The notes: generated by a model not told the origin, from the sequence alone. Counted from the stretch's first letter, positions 1-8,657 are shown. The stretch: DNA of 64,000 nucleotides from Burkholderia mayonis (GCF_001523745.2 NZ_CP013387.1:2170001-2234000); one strand, 5' to 3'. Program-made: numbers and translations.

Positions 1-1460
1 TCGATCGGCACCTCGTCGAAGCCGATCTGCTGCGCGCCCTTGCCCGCGACGTCCTCGTACTTGATCGTCTTCACGCCGAGATGGCGCAGCGCGAGGCTGT
101 CCATGTCGTGCGTACGATGCGATTCGAGCACGTACGACTCGAGCAGCGTGTCGTGCTCGATGCCGTTCAACGCGATCCCGTGGTTCGCGAGCACCTGCGC
201 GTCGTACTTCAGGTGCTGGCCGAGCTTCTTCGTGCCCGCGTCCTCGAGCCACGGCTTCAGCTTCGCGAGCACTTCGTCGCGCGGCAGCTGCGCGGGCAGG
301 TCCGGCCCGCGATGCGCGACCGGCACGTACGCGGCGTGCCCCGGCTCCACCGAGAACGACAAGCCGACGATCTGCGCGAGCATCGGATCGAGCGACGTCG
401 TCTCGGTATCGAACGCGGTCAGCTCCGCAGCCGAGATCTTCGCGAGCCATGCGTCGAACTGCTCCCACGTCTGCACAGTGTCGTAGTTGCGCGCGGCGGC
501 GAGCGGCAGTTCGGCGGTCGCGCCGCTTGCAGGATCCTGAACCGCGCCGGCCTCAGCGGCCGCGCCGTTCGCGGCGGGCTCGCTGTCGAGCTCGCGCAGC
601 CAGGTCTTGAAGCCGTGGGTCGAGAAGATATCGCGCAGCGCGTCGCGGCCTTCGCCGTCCGTCGCGAGCGACGACTCGATCGACTCGACGTGCGGCGCGA
701 GCTCGCATGCGGTCTCGACCGTCACGAGCTTGCGCGCGAGCGGCAGGAAATCGAGTGCGCGGCGCAGGTTGTCGCCGACGACGCCCTTGATCTCGCCCGC
801 GTGCTCGACGACGCCGTCGAGCGTGCCATATTGCGACAGCCATTTGACGGCCGTCTTGGGGCCGCATTTCTCGACGCCCGGCACGTTGTCGACGGTGTCG
901 CCGATGAGCGACAGATAATCGACGATCAGCTCGGGCGGCACGCCGAACTTCGCGAGCACGCCGTCGCGATCGAGCGCCTCGTTCGTCATCGTGTTGATCA
1001 GCGTGACGTGGCCGGTGACGAGCTGCGCGAGGTCCTTGTCGCCCGTCGACACGATCACCTTCATTCCGCGCCGCTCGGCTTCCTTCGCGAGCGTGCCGAT
1101 CACGTCGTCGGCTTCGACGCCCTCGATCATCAGGAGCGGCCAGCCGAGCGCGCGCACCGCCGCGTGGATCGGCTCGATCTGCAGCGAGAGATCGGGCGGC
1201 ATCGGCGGCCGGTGCGCCTTGTATTCGGCGTACAGATCGTCCCGGAAGGTTTTGCCCTTTGCGTCGAACACGCACGCGCTATACTCTGCACTGACATCCT
1301 TGCGCATGCGGCGCAGCATATTGATGATTCCGTAGAGCGCTCCGGTCGGCTCCCCGCCAGGGCCGCGCAAATCAGGCATCGCATGGTAAGCCCGATACAG
1401 ATAGCTCGAACCATCAACCAATAGCAGGGTCTTACCTTCCAGATTTCGTTCTTCAGGCAT
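1..1460 (-). CDS. polA: DNA polymerase I, N-terminal part (runs off the window)
   Basis: The minus strand from the ATG at 1458-1460 encodes a protein beginning MPEERNLEGKTLLLVDGSSY. This is the 5'-nuclease domain of DNA polymerase I, with the usual acidic runs (VDGSSYLYRAYHA near residue 16, GVEADDVIGTLA near 110, STGDKDLAQLV near 135 and GDTVDNVPGV near 180). About 480 codons are present. After a linker near residue 300 a 3'-5' exonuclease domain begins with an intact Exo I motif (AFDTETTSLDP), so proofreading looks functional. The polymerase domain lies outside the window. The enzyme fills gaps and removes RNA primers during replication and repair. Its start lies 1 bp from the start of the divergent LOG gene, so both promoters must sit inside the opposite coding sequence or be extremely compact. 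Confidence 0.97.
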   Translation of the reverse strand, partial: MPEERNLEGKTLLLVDGSSYLYRAYHAMPDLRGPGGEPTGALYGIINMLRRMRKDVSAEYSACVFDAKGKTFRDDLYAEYKAHRPPMPPDLSLQIEPIHAAVRALGWPLLMIEGVEADDVIGTLAKEAERRGMKVIVSTGDKDLAQLVTGHVTLINTMTNEALDRDGVLAKFGVPPELIVDYLSLIGDTVDNVPGVEKCGPKTAVKWLSQYGTLDGVVEHAGEIKGVVGDNLRRALDFLPLARKLVTVETACELAPHVESIESSLATDGEGRDALRDIFSTHGFKTWLRELDSEPAANGAAAEAGAVQDPASGATAELPLAAARNYDTVQTWEQFDAWLAKISAAELTAFDTETTSLDPMLAQIVGLSFSVEPGHAAYVPVAHRGPDLPAQLPRDEVLAKLKPWLEDAGTKKLGQHLKYDAQVLANHGIALNGIEHDTLLESYVLESHRTHDMDSLALRHLGVKTIKYEDVAGKGAQQIGFDEVPI

Positions 1461-1461
1461 T

Positions 1462-2211
1462 ATGAATAAGAGAAAAGTGATTCCGAGTCTGCGTTCGCTC
1501 GCAGATCAAGAACGCGCGACGGCGAAGAAGGCCCGCGCTTCGTGGCAGATGTTCACGATTATGGCAGAGTTTATCGAGGCGACCGAGTACCTGTCCGAGA
1601 TCCGCCCTGCCGTCAGCATCTATGGTTCCGCGCGCCTCAAACCGGATTCGCCGCACTACAAACTCGCGGTGCAGATCGCGCGCAAGCTGTCCGACGCGGG
1701 CTTCGCCGTGATCTCGGGCGGCGGCCCGGGGATCATGGAAGCGGCGAACAAGGGCGCGCACGCCGGCAAGGCGCCGTCCGTCGGCCTCAACATCGAGCTG
1801 CCGCACGAGCAGGCCGGCAACCACTTCCAGGACATCTCGCTGCGCTTCCGCCATTTCTTCACGCGCAAGGTCACGTTCGTGAAGAACTCGGACGCGGTGA
1901 TCGTGATGCCGGGCGGCTTCGGCACGCTCGATGAGCTGTCCGAAGTGCTCACGCTGATTCAGACGAAGAAATCGCGCCTCGTACCGATCGTGCTCGTCGG
2001 CAGCGAATTCTGGACCGGACTGCTGCAGTGGTTCCGCGATCAGATGATTCCGATGGGCCTCATCAATCCGGACGACATGAACCTGATGAAGGTGATCGAC
2101 GATCCCGACCAAGTGCTCGAAGCGGTGCTGGCGTTCTACGAGGATCGCGGCGAGGAAACTGAGGAAGCGCAACCGCCGCGGCCGGAAGAGGACCGGATGT
2201 TCTACCTGTGA
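1462..2211 (+). CDS. LOG-family (TIGR00730) nucleotide-binding protein
   Basis: A 249-residue protein of the LOG (LONELY GUY) / Rossmann-fold family. The signature is complete: SGGGPGIMEAANKGA near residues 89-103 and PGGFGTLDELSEVL near 151-164. These residues form the phosphoribohydrolase active site that cleaves nucleoside 5'-monophosphates (cytokinin riboside monophosphates in plants, AMP-like substrates in bacteria). It is cytoplasmic, and the residues before the Rossmann core form a charged helix. The first ATG (1462) is only 1 bp from the divergent polA start and has no clear ribosome-binding site. An in-frame ATG at 1549 (MFTIMAEF) is an alternative, but the longer form matches the size seen in Burkholderia as I recall it. 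The physiological substrate is not deducible here. Confidence 0.9.
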   Translation: MNKRKVIPSLRSLADQERATAKKARASWQMFTIMAEFIEATEYLSEIRPAVSIYGSARLKPDSPHYKLAVQIARKLSDAGFAVISGGGPGIMEAANKGAHAGKAPSVGLNIELPHEQAGNHFQDISLRFRHFFTRKVTFVKNSDAVIVMPGGFGTLDELSEVLTLIQTKKSRLVPIVLVGSEFWTGLLQWFRDQMIPMGLINPDDMNLMKVIDDPDQVLEAVLAFYEDRGEETEEAQPPRPEEDRMFYL

Positions 2212-2267
2212 CGAACACGCGCGCCGCATGCCGTTGCGGCGCGCACGGCGCACATCGAGTACACGCG

Positions 2268-2304
2268 AACGGGCGGGGCCGACGAAGCGCCCGCCCGTTT
2301 TTCT
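2268..2304 (+). terminator. Rho-independent terminator after the LOG gene
   Basis: Ten base pairs form between aacgggcggg (2268-2277) and cccgcccgtt (2290-2299), with a 12-nt loop, followed by a T-rich run (ttttctt). It lies about 57 bp downstream of the LOG stop codon. The rest of 2305-2513 holds no gene I can support. Confidence 0.8.
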
Positions 2305-2520
2305 TGTGCGCCGCGACGATCGAAACCCAGCGATTTGGGCGCGGCGCGGCACGCACTTCGTAACCGTTCATTTCACCGGCCGCAGGGCAAATGTCAAATT
2401 CGGCGCGCCACGCGTCCCGAATCGATATGCTCGCCGATCGGATTGTCAAGCGGCGCCCTACCCGCATCCGGCCGCGCGAACTGTGCGAGAACGCACCGTT
2501 ACAAATCCACACGCCAATTA

Positions 2521-4002
2521 GTCGGCCCTGAACAATTCGTTTTGTCGCGCAGATGAAGCTACGCCGCCGACGGCGCAGCGGCTCGGAAGCTGAGCAAAGC
2601 GACGAGAATCAGGGCGTAAAAAAGCCGCAGGTTGCGCAGGATCATCCGCAGGTTGTGGCCAGCGCCGCACAGCACCGCATGAATCGCATCGCCCAACGAA
2701 CCCTTGAGCCAATTTCGATCGAGCTTGCCGTCGGCCTTCATGTGCCCGATGGCCGGTTCGATTGCGCTGCGACGCCGGATCATTGCTCGCAGGCCGCGTG
2801 TGATACCGCGTCGCAAACCTGGGTGATAGACCTTCACACCATCGACGGCGACGCCCTTGTAGCCGCGGTCGACGACGGCGATCTCCGGCTGCACATCGCT
2901 CAGGATCGCCGCTTGTTCTAACGCTTCGGCCAACGTGTGCCCGTCGTATGGATTGCCCGGCATTGAACGAGCTCCGACTACCAGACCTTCCTTGTGCGTC
3001 GTGGTGATCGACACCTTCACGCCAAATTCGTACGGCTTGCGCGCTTTGCCTTTCGCCAGGCACTCCACTTCCGGCGCGTGCAGCGCATACAGCTTGTTTT
3101 TGTCCTTCTGCTTCTGCGTGAGAATCCGCTTCGTGCGGCTGATCAAGTCTTCCAACTCCGCGCGACTTTGCTGAACAACGCCTTCCAGTTGCCGCTCCAC
3201 GTCACGCATCACGCGCCCCACTCGTGAACGCAAAGTGCGCAGCGCCTTCTTCATCCGCTTGTACTGCTTCGCATGCGCATAGCGCCCGATCTGGCCCGCC
3301 AGACGCGGCGCTTCGCGGTTGTAGTTCTGCCGCAGCTTCAGCCCGTGCTGGGCGGCGGCCTTCACCAGATGTTCCCGGCAACGTTCGAGCAGGCGCGAAT
3401 CGGTGGGATGCGCAATCGCCTTTTCCATCACCGTCGTATCGACAATCACCCGCTTCAGGCTCGTCGTCTTGATGACCTTTGCGCGTTTGGCCGCTTCGAT
3501 CGTCTCAGCCAACAGTTCTTCAACGCCGGCTTCGCCCAGGCGCTTACGCCAGCGCGTCAGGCTCGACGGATCGATCGGCGGTTTCGTCTGCAAGTACGTC
3601 TCGCCGGTGAACACTTGCCAGTACGGGTTCTCCAGCCATTGCCAGACGACCTCTTCATCCGACAGGTCGAACGCGTGCTGCAAGTACAGCAGCCCTGCGA
3701 TCAAACGCGGCGACGTTGCCGGTCGGCCACGAGACGATGCGAAACTCGCACTCATCGTCGTGCTCAACCGAGCCCAGTCGATCAGATCGGCCAGGCGAAT
3801 CAACGGATGCTTCAGATTGATCTGCTCGCGCAGCGGTTGGCGGAAGAAATCTCCCTCTGTCACCGGCAACTTCGGACCCATCCACACCTCGTCAGGATTT
3901 GCAGGATTCACGCGTCAATATGCCTGCTTCCTGCAAATCCAACAACACCGTTTCGGCCTCACCGCCTTTCCGTATAAGCCGTCCAGGATTGTTCAGGTTC
4001 GA
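2521..4002 (-). mobile_element. IS5-family insertion sequence, apparently complete
   Basis: A 1.48-kb element carrying one intact transposase. The ends are imperfect inverted repeats: reading inward, TCGGCCCTGAACAAT on the left (from 2522) and TCGAACCTGAACAAT on the right (ending 4002), 13 of 15 identical. The 7-bp sequence CCAATTA lies immediately outside both ends (2514-2520 and 4003-4009) and probably includes the target duplication. IS5-type elements usually duplicate about 4 bp, so part of the match may be chance or element sequence. Nothing else is carried. It sits between the LOG gene and the small secreted protein and does not interrupt a recognisable gene. Intact ORF and matching ends suggest a recent insertion. 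Confidence 0.85.
2559..3911 (-). CDS. IS5-family DDE transposase
   Basis: 450 residues, uninterrupted. The N-terminus (GPKLPVTEGDFFRQPL..HPLIRLADLIDWARL) is the DUF772-type domain found in IS5/IS1182/IS1478-like transposases. The DDE catalytic triad is visible: Asp in VIVDTTVMEKA (near residue 157), Asp in AVVDRGYKG (near 355) and Glu in AIEPAIGHMK (near 395). A Lys/Arg-rich insertion lies between the first two acidic residues. It cuts and pastes the surrounding element. Start ATG 3911 is about 90 bp inside the right terminal repeat. Family assignment is confident; the exact IS subgroup is not certain. Confidence 0.93.
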   Translation of the reverse strand: MNPANPDEVWMGPKLPVTEGDFFRQPLREQINLKHPLIRLADLIDWARLSTTMSASFASSRGRPATSPRLIAGLLYLQHAFDLSDEEVVWQWLENPYWQVFTGETYLQTKPPIDPSSLTRWRKRLGEAGVEELLAETIEAAKRAKVIKTTSLKRVIVDTTVMEKAIAHPTDSRLLERCREHLVKAAAQHGLKLRQNYNREAPRLAGQIGRYAHAKQYKRMKKALRTLRSRVGRVMRDVERQLEGVVQQSRAELEDLISRTKRILTQKQKDKNKLYALHAPEVECLAKGKARKPYEFGVKVSITTTHKEGLVVGARSMPGNPYDGHTLAEALEQAAILSDVQPEIAVVDRGYKGVAVDGVKVYHPGLRRGITRGLRAMIRRRSAIEPAIGHMKADGKLDRNWLKGSLGDAIHAVLCGAGHNLRMILRNLRLFYALILVALLSFRAAAPSAA

Positions 4003-4040
4003 CCAATTAATCCACCGCGCCGCCACACTTTGTCCTGCTG

Positions 4041-4102
4041 CGTGTCCGTCGGAACGGACACGGCGGGTTTGGGGCTCGAAGCCTGCACGCGTCGGAACGG
4101 AC
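4041..4102 (+). promoter_or_regulatory. Leader hairpins with a repeated 12-mer upstream of the small secreted protein
   Basis: A 9-bp perfect stem with a 4-nt loop (cgtgtccgt at 4041-4049 pairing with acggacacg at 4054-4062) is followed by a weaker hairpin, gcgtc/gacgc (4089-4104). Both contain the 12-mer GTCGGAACGGAC (4048-4059 and 4091-4102). They lie 30-90 bp upstream of the ATG at 4131, which has a reasonable ribosome-binding site (gtgagg). They could be an operator pair or an RNA leader; the function is unknown. Confidence 0.4.
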
Positions 4103-4130
4103 GCTCATCTCAACTCGTGAGGAAAAGAAC

Positions 4131-4421
4131 ATGAAACGCTCGTTGATCGCCCTTGCATTGACCGGTATCGGTATCGCGCTATCGGGCGCGGCGCACGCCG
4201 TGAATGTGGACGTCAACATCGGCGCGCCGGCTCCTGTCGTCGTCGCACCGGCGCCTGCCCCCGTCGTCGTCGCCCCCGCGCCCGCGCCCGCCGTCATCGT
4301 CGGCTGGCACGGCGACCGTTACTGGGACGGCCACCGCTATTGGGAACGTCGCGAGTGGGAAGAGCATCACCGCCATCGCGGCTTCTGCCCGCCGGGACAC
4401 GCGAAGAAGGGCGAATGCTGA
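4131..4421 (+). CDS. Small secreted protein with Pro/Ala/Val repeats
   Basis: 96 residues. The first 23 or so form a clear Sec signal peptide (MKRSLIALALTGIGIALSGAAHA), cleaved after AHA. The mature part starts VNVDVNIG, followed by two copies of an APVVVAPAPAP-like low-complexity stretch. It then ends in a His/Trp/Arg-rich segment (GDRYWDGHRYWERREWEEHHRHRGF) and a short tail with two cysteines. Proteins of this layout are common and uncharacterised in Burkholderia; they are periplasmic or outer-membrane-associated. The His-rich segment could bind metal, but that is speculation. The ribosome-binding site gagg lies 10 nt upstream. It appears monocistronic. Confidence 0.75.
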   Translation: MKRSLIALALTGIGIALSGAAHAVNVDVNIGAPAPVVVAPAPAPVVVAPAPAPAVIVGWHGDRYWDGHRYWERREWEEHHRHRGFCPPGHAKKGEC

Positions 4422-4537
4422 TGCCGCGCGCCTGATTCGCGCCGCGCGGCAAACATCGACGGCGGCCGTCTGCGCAGCCGGCCAATGCGAAACGAAACAG
4501 CCCGATCGGGCAGTTTCAGTCAGGCCGACGATCTTCT

Positions 4538-4578
4538 CGACAAGGTCGTCCATGATCGGATCATGGACGACCTTGTCG
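4538..4578. repeat. 41-bp perfect palindrome with a single-base centre
   Basis: The 20-base arm cgacaaggtcgtccatgatc (4538-4557) is followed by one G (4558) and then its exact reverse complement (4559-4578). The next bases are tcttttgcgc, so on the plus strand it could act as a terminator-like hairpin for the upstream small gene. Its length and perfection are far beyond a usual terminator. It lies in the 294-bp gap between the secreted protein and the decayed SRAP gene. Confidence 0.85.
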
Positions 4579-4715
4579 TCTTTTGCGCAATCGCCTCGGC
4601 GCCGCACGCACCGGCGCGTTGTCGCGTTACGGGAACGCGACCTCCGCGAAGCAGCGCAGTTCGAAGTCGCACTACGCTGCAAAATCAATGCTTTCCAGAG
4701 TTTCTCTAACTTCAA

Positions 4716-5429
4716 TCACTTGACGCGCTGTATCTTTTCCCGCGAATTGATCTGTGCTTTTTGGCAAGTTAGACAACCTTTCCACGACCTCAGCGCTGGC
4801 TCGGCTGCCATCTCGTCCGCCTGAGAAAGCGACCACGACGTGCGCGCGACTTCGACATTTTTCGCGTCGAATCGCGCGTCGTCATCGACTGACCGCAGGA
4901 TGACAACGGACCGCTCCTCGTCGCCCGGGCGGTACACGTGCCTCATCATCGGATGCTCGTCGGCGCTCACCGTCAGCATCGCCATTGCGAGGATTTCGCC
5001 GCCTTTCAGCGTCTTCCGCGCACACAACAAACCGACGACACAAAATGGTCGCCAGCCAGCGAGCCCGATCCAGTAGCGGACGTGCTTTCCGGTTTCCCAT
5101 TTCGGCTCGTAAATCCACACTGCCGGAATCAAACAGCGCTGGCCCGCTCGCCACGCACTTCGGTATGCTGGCTTCTCACCCGCCGTCTCGGCGTACGCGT
5201 TGACCGTCAGGTACTTCTTGCCCGGCGGCCGGTTCGCCGTTGGGACTACGTTGGCGGCCCTTGGCAGCGCGAAGCAATGAGCATGTGAACGGCGCATCGC
5301 CAACAACCAGTCCGCAGCAATTGGCCGGCCCAAGCAATTGGCCGGCCCAACAACGCCTCCTCGCCCCGCCTCCAGGAAGCGTCTCAATAAAGTGAGCAGG
5401 ACTACCACGGCAATCAGACCAACAAACAA
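4716..5429 (-). pseudogene. Decayed SRAP-domain (YedK/HMCES) gene, 5' end lost
   Basis: The reading frame covers 237 codons, but only the middle and end resemble the SOS-response-associated peptidase (SRAP) family. Recognisable parts are NAYAETAGEKPAYRSAWRAGQRCLIPA, YEPKWETGK, MLTVSADEHPMMRHVYRPGDEERSVVIL and the late AEPA. SRAP proteins begin with MC and use Cys2 to crosslink abasic sites in single-stranded DNA. Here the frame opens with an unrelated hydrophobic stretch (MFVGLIAVVVLLTLLRR), and no MCGR-like start is present. The conserved NARxET is NAYAET and the PA..YEW region is altered (PAVWIYEP). It is therefore most likely a non-functional remnant. Conserved homology covers roughly 4716-5230. 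Confidence 0.7.
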
Positions 5430-5667
5430 ATTAAATTATTAACAATTGTCACAAAACAGAAAAGAATCTTAGAAAAAATAGGCAGAACGAATTATTACAT
5501 ATATGATTCAATATCATTACTTTTTAATAACTAGCAAAAAGATACATTCCATCACAACAGGGTGCACGCCGATTCGGTTCACCAATGAGCAAAAAATCAT
5601 CAGCCTCACAAAATATCACATTCATTACCAATTTATTTAAAATTCACAAGAATACATCGCATCAGTT
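5430..5667. other. AT-rich non-coding stretch
   Basis: This 238-bp stretch is strikingly A/T-rich compared with everything around it (for example 5430-5560 and 5620-5660). No ORF or RNA gene is recognisable. It may contain the promoter of the orphan ORF at 5668; several TATAAT-like hexamers occur but none stands out. The composition indicates foreign origin together with the following ORF. Confidence 0.6.
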
Positions 5668-6060
5668 ATGAATATAATTATCCACAATCAATCGAACTGT
5701 CCTCTCTCGATTACCGCTAATGATGATTGGTCCAGGATTCCCTCTGACGGCCATCAATATACAATCGCACGCCACGAGAGACTTGCATATACAGGTCACG
5801 GATGGATTTACATCGAGGCAAACCCTCAAGAATCGATAAATTCCACCATAAGAGGCAGGACCGCCAACTCCCCACCGTTTCCACGCGGACATATTGATAT
5901 GCTGCTCAATATCCTTCGCGGAGTTGTCATAGAAAACACCGGGAAAAATGGAATTGTAATTAGTTCATACAACTACTTTATCGGAGTCGAAAGCGGAAAT
6001 TCAATCTCAATTTTTGAAGGCGCGGCCGCTCAGGTTTTCGAAGGCGCAGAACCAGCATAA
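5668..6060 (+). CDS. AT-rich orphan ORF, unknown protein
   Basis: 130 residues, no family recognised. Predicted features are a soluble, beta-rich, polar protein (MNIIIHNQSNCPLSITANDD.., then RGHIDMLLNILRGVVIENTG, then YNYFIGVESGNSISIF), with one cysteine and no signal peptide or membrane segment. Codon use is clearly different from the neighbours, with frequent A/T third positions (aat, att, aaa). No good ribosome-binding site precedes the ATG. It ends just before a GC-rich zone. Composition and an open frame of this length in AT-rich DNA argue that it is, or recently was, a real gene acquired by transfer. Confidence 0.5.
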   Translation: MNIIIHNQSNCPLSITANDDWSRIPSDGHQYTIARHERLAYTGHGWIYIEANPQESINSTIRGRTANSPPFPRGHIDMLLNILRGVVIENTGKNGIVISSYNYFIGVESGNSISIFEGAAAQVFEGAEPA

Positions 6061-6576
6061 TATGTACCCACACTGGCGGCACCGGAAACGCTGGCCAGAT
6101 CGTCGCGATCGGTTGCCGTGCAGTTCGGACGGCGATGCGCAGCCGTTCAGCACCAGTGGCAAGAGCGGCCCGTAGGCCGCGATTCTCTGCTTCGTATTCG
6201 ATTCTCTTTTTCGTGTTTTTCGCGCCGACGCGCCGCTACAGCCAATGCGGCCGCATCGTGCGTCGCGAGCGCACACCGCACCGATGCCCGCAGACGGAAA
6301 CGGGACATACTCAAAGGCGTAATCCATCGCCTGCACGTCAGCGCGAACAAGATCGATCCAAGGATCGACATGCGAACTTGCAACCTGCTCTCCAAAGGAG
6401 ACTGCAGGCTGCGCTCGCGATAAGCCAGAGTATGACGGCGCACTACATGAAGTCGCGCGAAGTGGAACGCGCCCGGCCAGTCCCATTGAAGCGCGCAAGT
6501 TAGACACTGACGCTGATGTTAGACAAGAAGGCCCCCCCCCGAACCAGCTGGGGAGCCTTGTACAGTCAGGGGGTTG
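6061..6576. other. 516-bp region with no supportable gene
   Basis: Open frames here on both strands overlap each other, have no recognisable similarity and look like random GC-rich frames. Near the end, 6529-6561 contains a C-rich run (ccccccccc) and an imperfect stem (aaggccccccc..ggggagcctt) that could serve as a terminator for the leftward amn gene. The region likely belongs to the accessory patch that starts near 4.4 kb. Confidence 0.5.
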
Positions 6577-8103
6577 TCACTGAAACGCCACTTCCGCAAA
6601 GCTGCGCAGCTTGCGGCTATGCAGCCGGTCTAGGCCGTTCGTGCGCAGGATCTCCATCGCCTTCACGCCGATCTGCAGATGCTGATCGACCTGCCCGCGA
6701 TAAAACTGGTCCGCCATTCCGGGCAGCTTCAACTCGCCGTGCAGCGGCTTGTCCGACACGCACAGCAGCGTCCCGTAAGGCACGCGGAAGCGGAAGCCGT
6801 TCGCGGCGATCGTCGCGCTTTCCATGTCGAGCGCGATCGCGCGGCTCTGCGACAGCCGCAGCACCGGTTCGCGATGGTCGCGCAGTTCCCAGTTGCGATT
6901 GTCGACGCTCGCGACGGTGCCCGTACGCATCACGCGCTTCAGCTCGACGCCTTCGAGCTGCGTGACTTGCGCGACCGCGCGCTCGAGCGCGACCTGCACT
7001 TCGGCCAATGCCGGGATCGGCACCCACAGCGGCAGATCCGCGTCGAGCACGTGATCCTCGCGGACATAGCCATGCGCGAGCACGTAGTCGCCGAGACGCT
7101 GCGTGTTGCGCAGCCCCGCGCAGTGGCCGAGCATCACCCACGCATGCGGACGCAGCACCGCGATGTGATCGGTGATCGTCTTTGCGTTCGACGGTCCGAC
7201 GCCGATGTTGACCATCGTGATCCCGCTGCCGTCCGCGCGCTTCAGGTGATACGCGGGCATCTGCGGCGCGCGCGGCGGCGGCGTGCCTTCCGTCGACGCA
7301 TCGCCGAGGTTCGCGTTGTACGTGACCACGTCGCCCGGCTCGACGAACGCCGTGTATTCACTGCGATACGCACGCACCTCGGGATCGTCGCTCGCCGACA
7401 TCATCGTGCGGCCGAGCTTCACGAATTCGTCGATATAGAACTGGTAGTTCGTATAGAGCACGTAGTTCTGAAAATGCGTCGGCAGCGTCGCCGTGTAGTG
7501 GCGCAGCCGATGCAACGAGAAATCGACGCGAGCCGCGGTAAAGAGCGCGAGCGGATGCGGCTCGCCCGGCGCGGGTTCGTATGTGCCGTTGACGATCCGG
7601 TCGTCGAGGTACGCGAGATCCGGCGTATCGAACACGTCGCGCATCGCGACGAGGCGATCGCGATCGAGATCGCCTTCGAGGTGGATCCCTTCGGAAAACG
7701 CGAAGTGAACCGGGATCGGCTGCGCCGAGACGCCCACTTCGATCCGGACGTGATGGTTCTTCGCGAGCAGGCGCAATTGCTCGCGGTAGTAATACGCGAA
7801 CAGGTCGGGGCGCGTGACGGTCGTCTCGAACACGCCCGGACCGGCGACGAAGCCATACGAGCGGCGCGAATCGACATGCGTGTTGACGTCGGTGCGGATG
7901 CGCACGAACGGATAGCACGCGCGCACGCGCTCGTCGAACGTGTCGTTGCGGCGATAGCGCGCGAACGCGTCGCGCAGGAACGCGGTATTCGTTTCGTAGA
8001 TCTCGGAGAGCCGCGCGACGGCGGCGATCGGGTCGTCGAACGCGTCGACGGACGGACTGTCCGGCGTATGCATCCGGGAACGGCGGTTGGGATCGTTCTT
8101 CAT
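6577..8103 (-). CDS. amn: AMP nucleosidase
   Basis: 508 residues, full length for the bacterial AMP nucleosidase family (about 480-510). It hydrolyses AMP to adenine and ribose 5-phosphate in purine salvage. The N-terminal regulatory domain (residues 20-190) contains FVRIRTDVNTHVDSRRSYGFV. The C-terminal nucleoside-phosphorylase-like catalytic domain includes GITMVNIGVGPSNAKTITDHIAVLRPHAWVMLGHCAGLR and ALDMESATIAANGFRFRVPYGTLLCVSDKPLHGE, where the Met-Glu-Ser and Asp residues form the base/ribose site. The start at 8103 has gacgagg upstream; an ATG 10 codons later (8073) is an alternative. It is transcribed alone and divergent from the gene at 8259. Confidence 0.97.
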   Translation of the reverse strand: MKNDPNRRSRMHTPDSPSVDAFDDPIAAVARLSEIYETNTAFLRDAFARYRRNDTFDERVRACYPFVRIRTDVNTHVDSRRSYGFVAGPGVFETTVTRPDLFAYYYREQLRLLAKNHHVRIEVGVSAQPIPVHFAFSEGIHLEGDLDRDRLVAMRDVFDTPDLAYLDDRIVNGTYEPAPGEPHPLALFTAARVDFSLHRLRHYTATLPTHFQNYVLYTNYQFYIDEFVKLGRTMMSASDDPEVRAYRSEYTAFVEPGDVVTYNANLGDASTEGTPPPRAPQMPAYHLKRADGSGITMVNIGVGPSNAKTITDHIAVLRPHAWVMLGHCAGLRNTQRLGDYVLAHGYVREDHVLDADLPLWVPIPALAEVQVALERAVAQVTQLEGVELKRVMRTGTVASVDNRNWELRDHREPVLRLSQSRAIALDMESATIAANGFRFRVPYGTLLCVSDKPLHGELKLPGMADQFYRGQVDQHLQIGVKAMEILRTNGLDRLHSRKLRSFAEVAFQ

Positions 8104-8258
8104 GTAGCGGTGCCTCGTCAGATCGTTTCGACATTACCACGGAACCCGCTTGCGCGGCCGATGCCCATCGCGACGGCAAGGCCGCCCGCGTGTCGACGGA
8201 CGGCACCGTCAAGACGCCGGTATTTGCTAAAATCGAATGGTTCACTGGGAGAAACACG

Positions 8259-8657
8259 ATGAAGCCGCTCCTTTTTGCCGCCGCCATGACGGCACTCGCT
8301 CTCGGCGGCCCCGCCTACGCCGCCGATGCCGCCCAGGCGGCAGCCGACGCGAAGGCCCAGGCCGCGGCCAACGAGGCAGCCGGGCTGCCCGATCTCACGA
8401 AGATCAACCGCCCCGGCGCCGAAGTGACGTCGAAGGTCGATTTCAACGACGTGAAGCGCACGCCGAGCTTTCACGAAAAAAGCAAGAACGGCACCGAGGT
8501 CACCGAATACCGCGATCGCGGCAAGCCGGTCGAGATCAACGTGAAATCGAACTTCGGCACCCGCTATCAGATGAGCGCGTCGCCCGACACGTCGCCGCGT
8601 CCGCACGACGCCGGCGTGCCGGTCACCCGCCTGCCGTCTGTCAACCTGCGCTATTGA
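8259..8657 (+). CDS. DUF2782-like periplasmic protein
   Basis: 132 residues with a Sec signal peptide ([21 protein letters not shown]). An Ala/Gln-rich stretch follows ([21 protein letters not shown]), then a conserved module ([30 protein letters not shown]) that matches the DUF2782 pattern of small proteobacterial exported proteins, often found beside polA or thrB as here. The function is unknown. The ATG at 8259 is preferred over the upstream in-frame start because the signal peptide begins there and ggga lies 9 nt upstream. The next gene, thrB, follows after 97 bp and may be cotranscribed. Confidence 0.85.
   Translation: MKPLLFAAAMTALALGGPAYAADAAQAAADAKAQAAANEAAGLPDLTKINRPGAEVTSKVDFNDVKRTPSFHEKSKNGTEVTEYRDRGKPVEINVKSNFGTRYQMSASPDTSPRPHDAGVPVTRLPSVNLRY

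Noticed and set aside
81..1424. Long open frame on the plus strand opposite polA (447 codons)
   Set aside because: It lies antisense to the unmistakable polA reading frame and has an Arg/His-rich composition typical of GC-rich shadow frames.
6007..6507. Minus-strand 166-codon frame near the AT-rich patch
   Set aside because: Overlaps the orphan ORF antisense, has no family match, and its start and composition are unconvincing.
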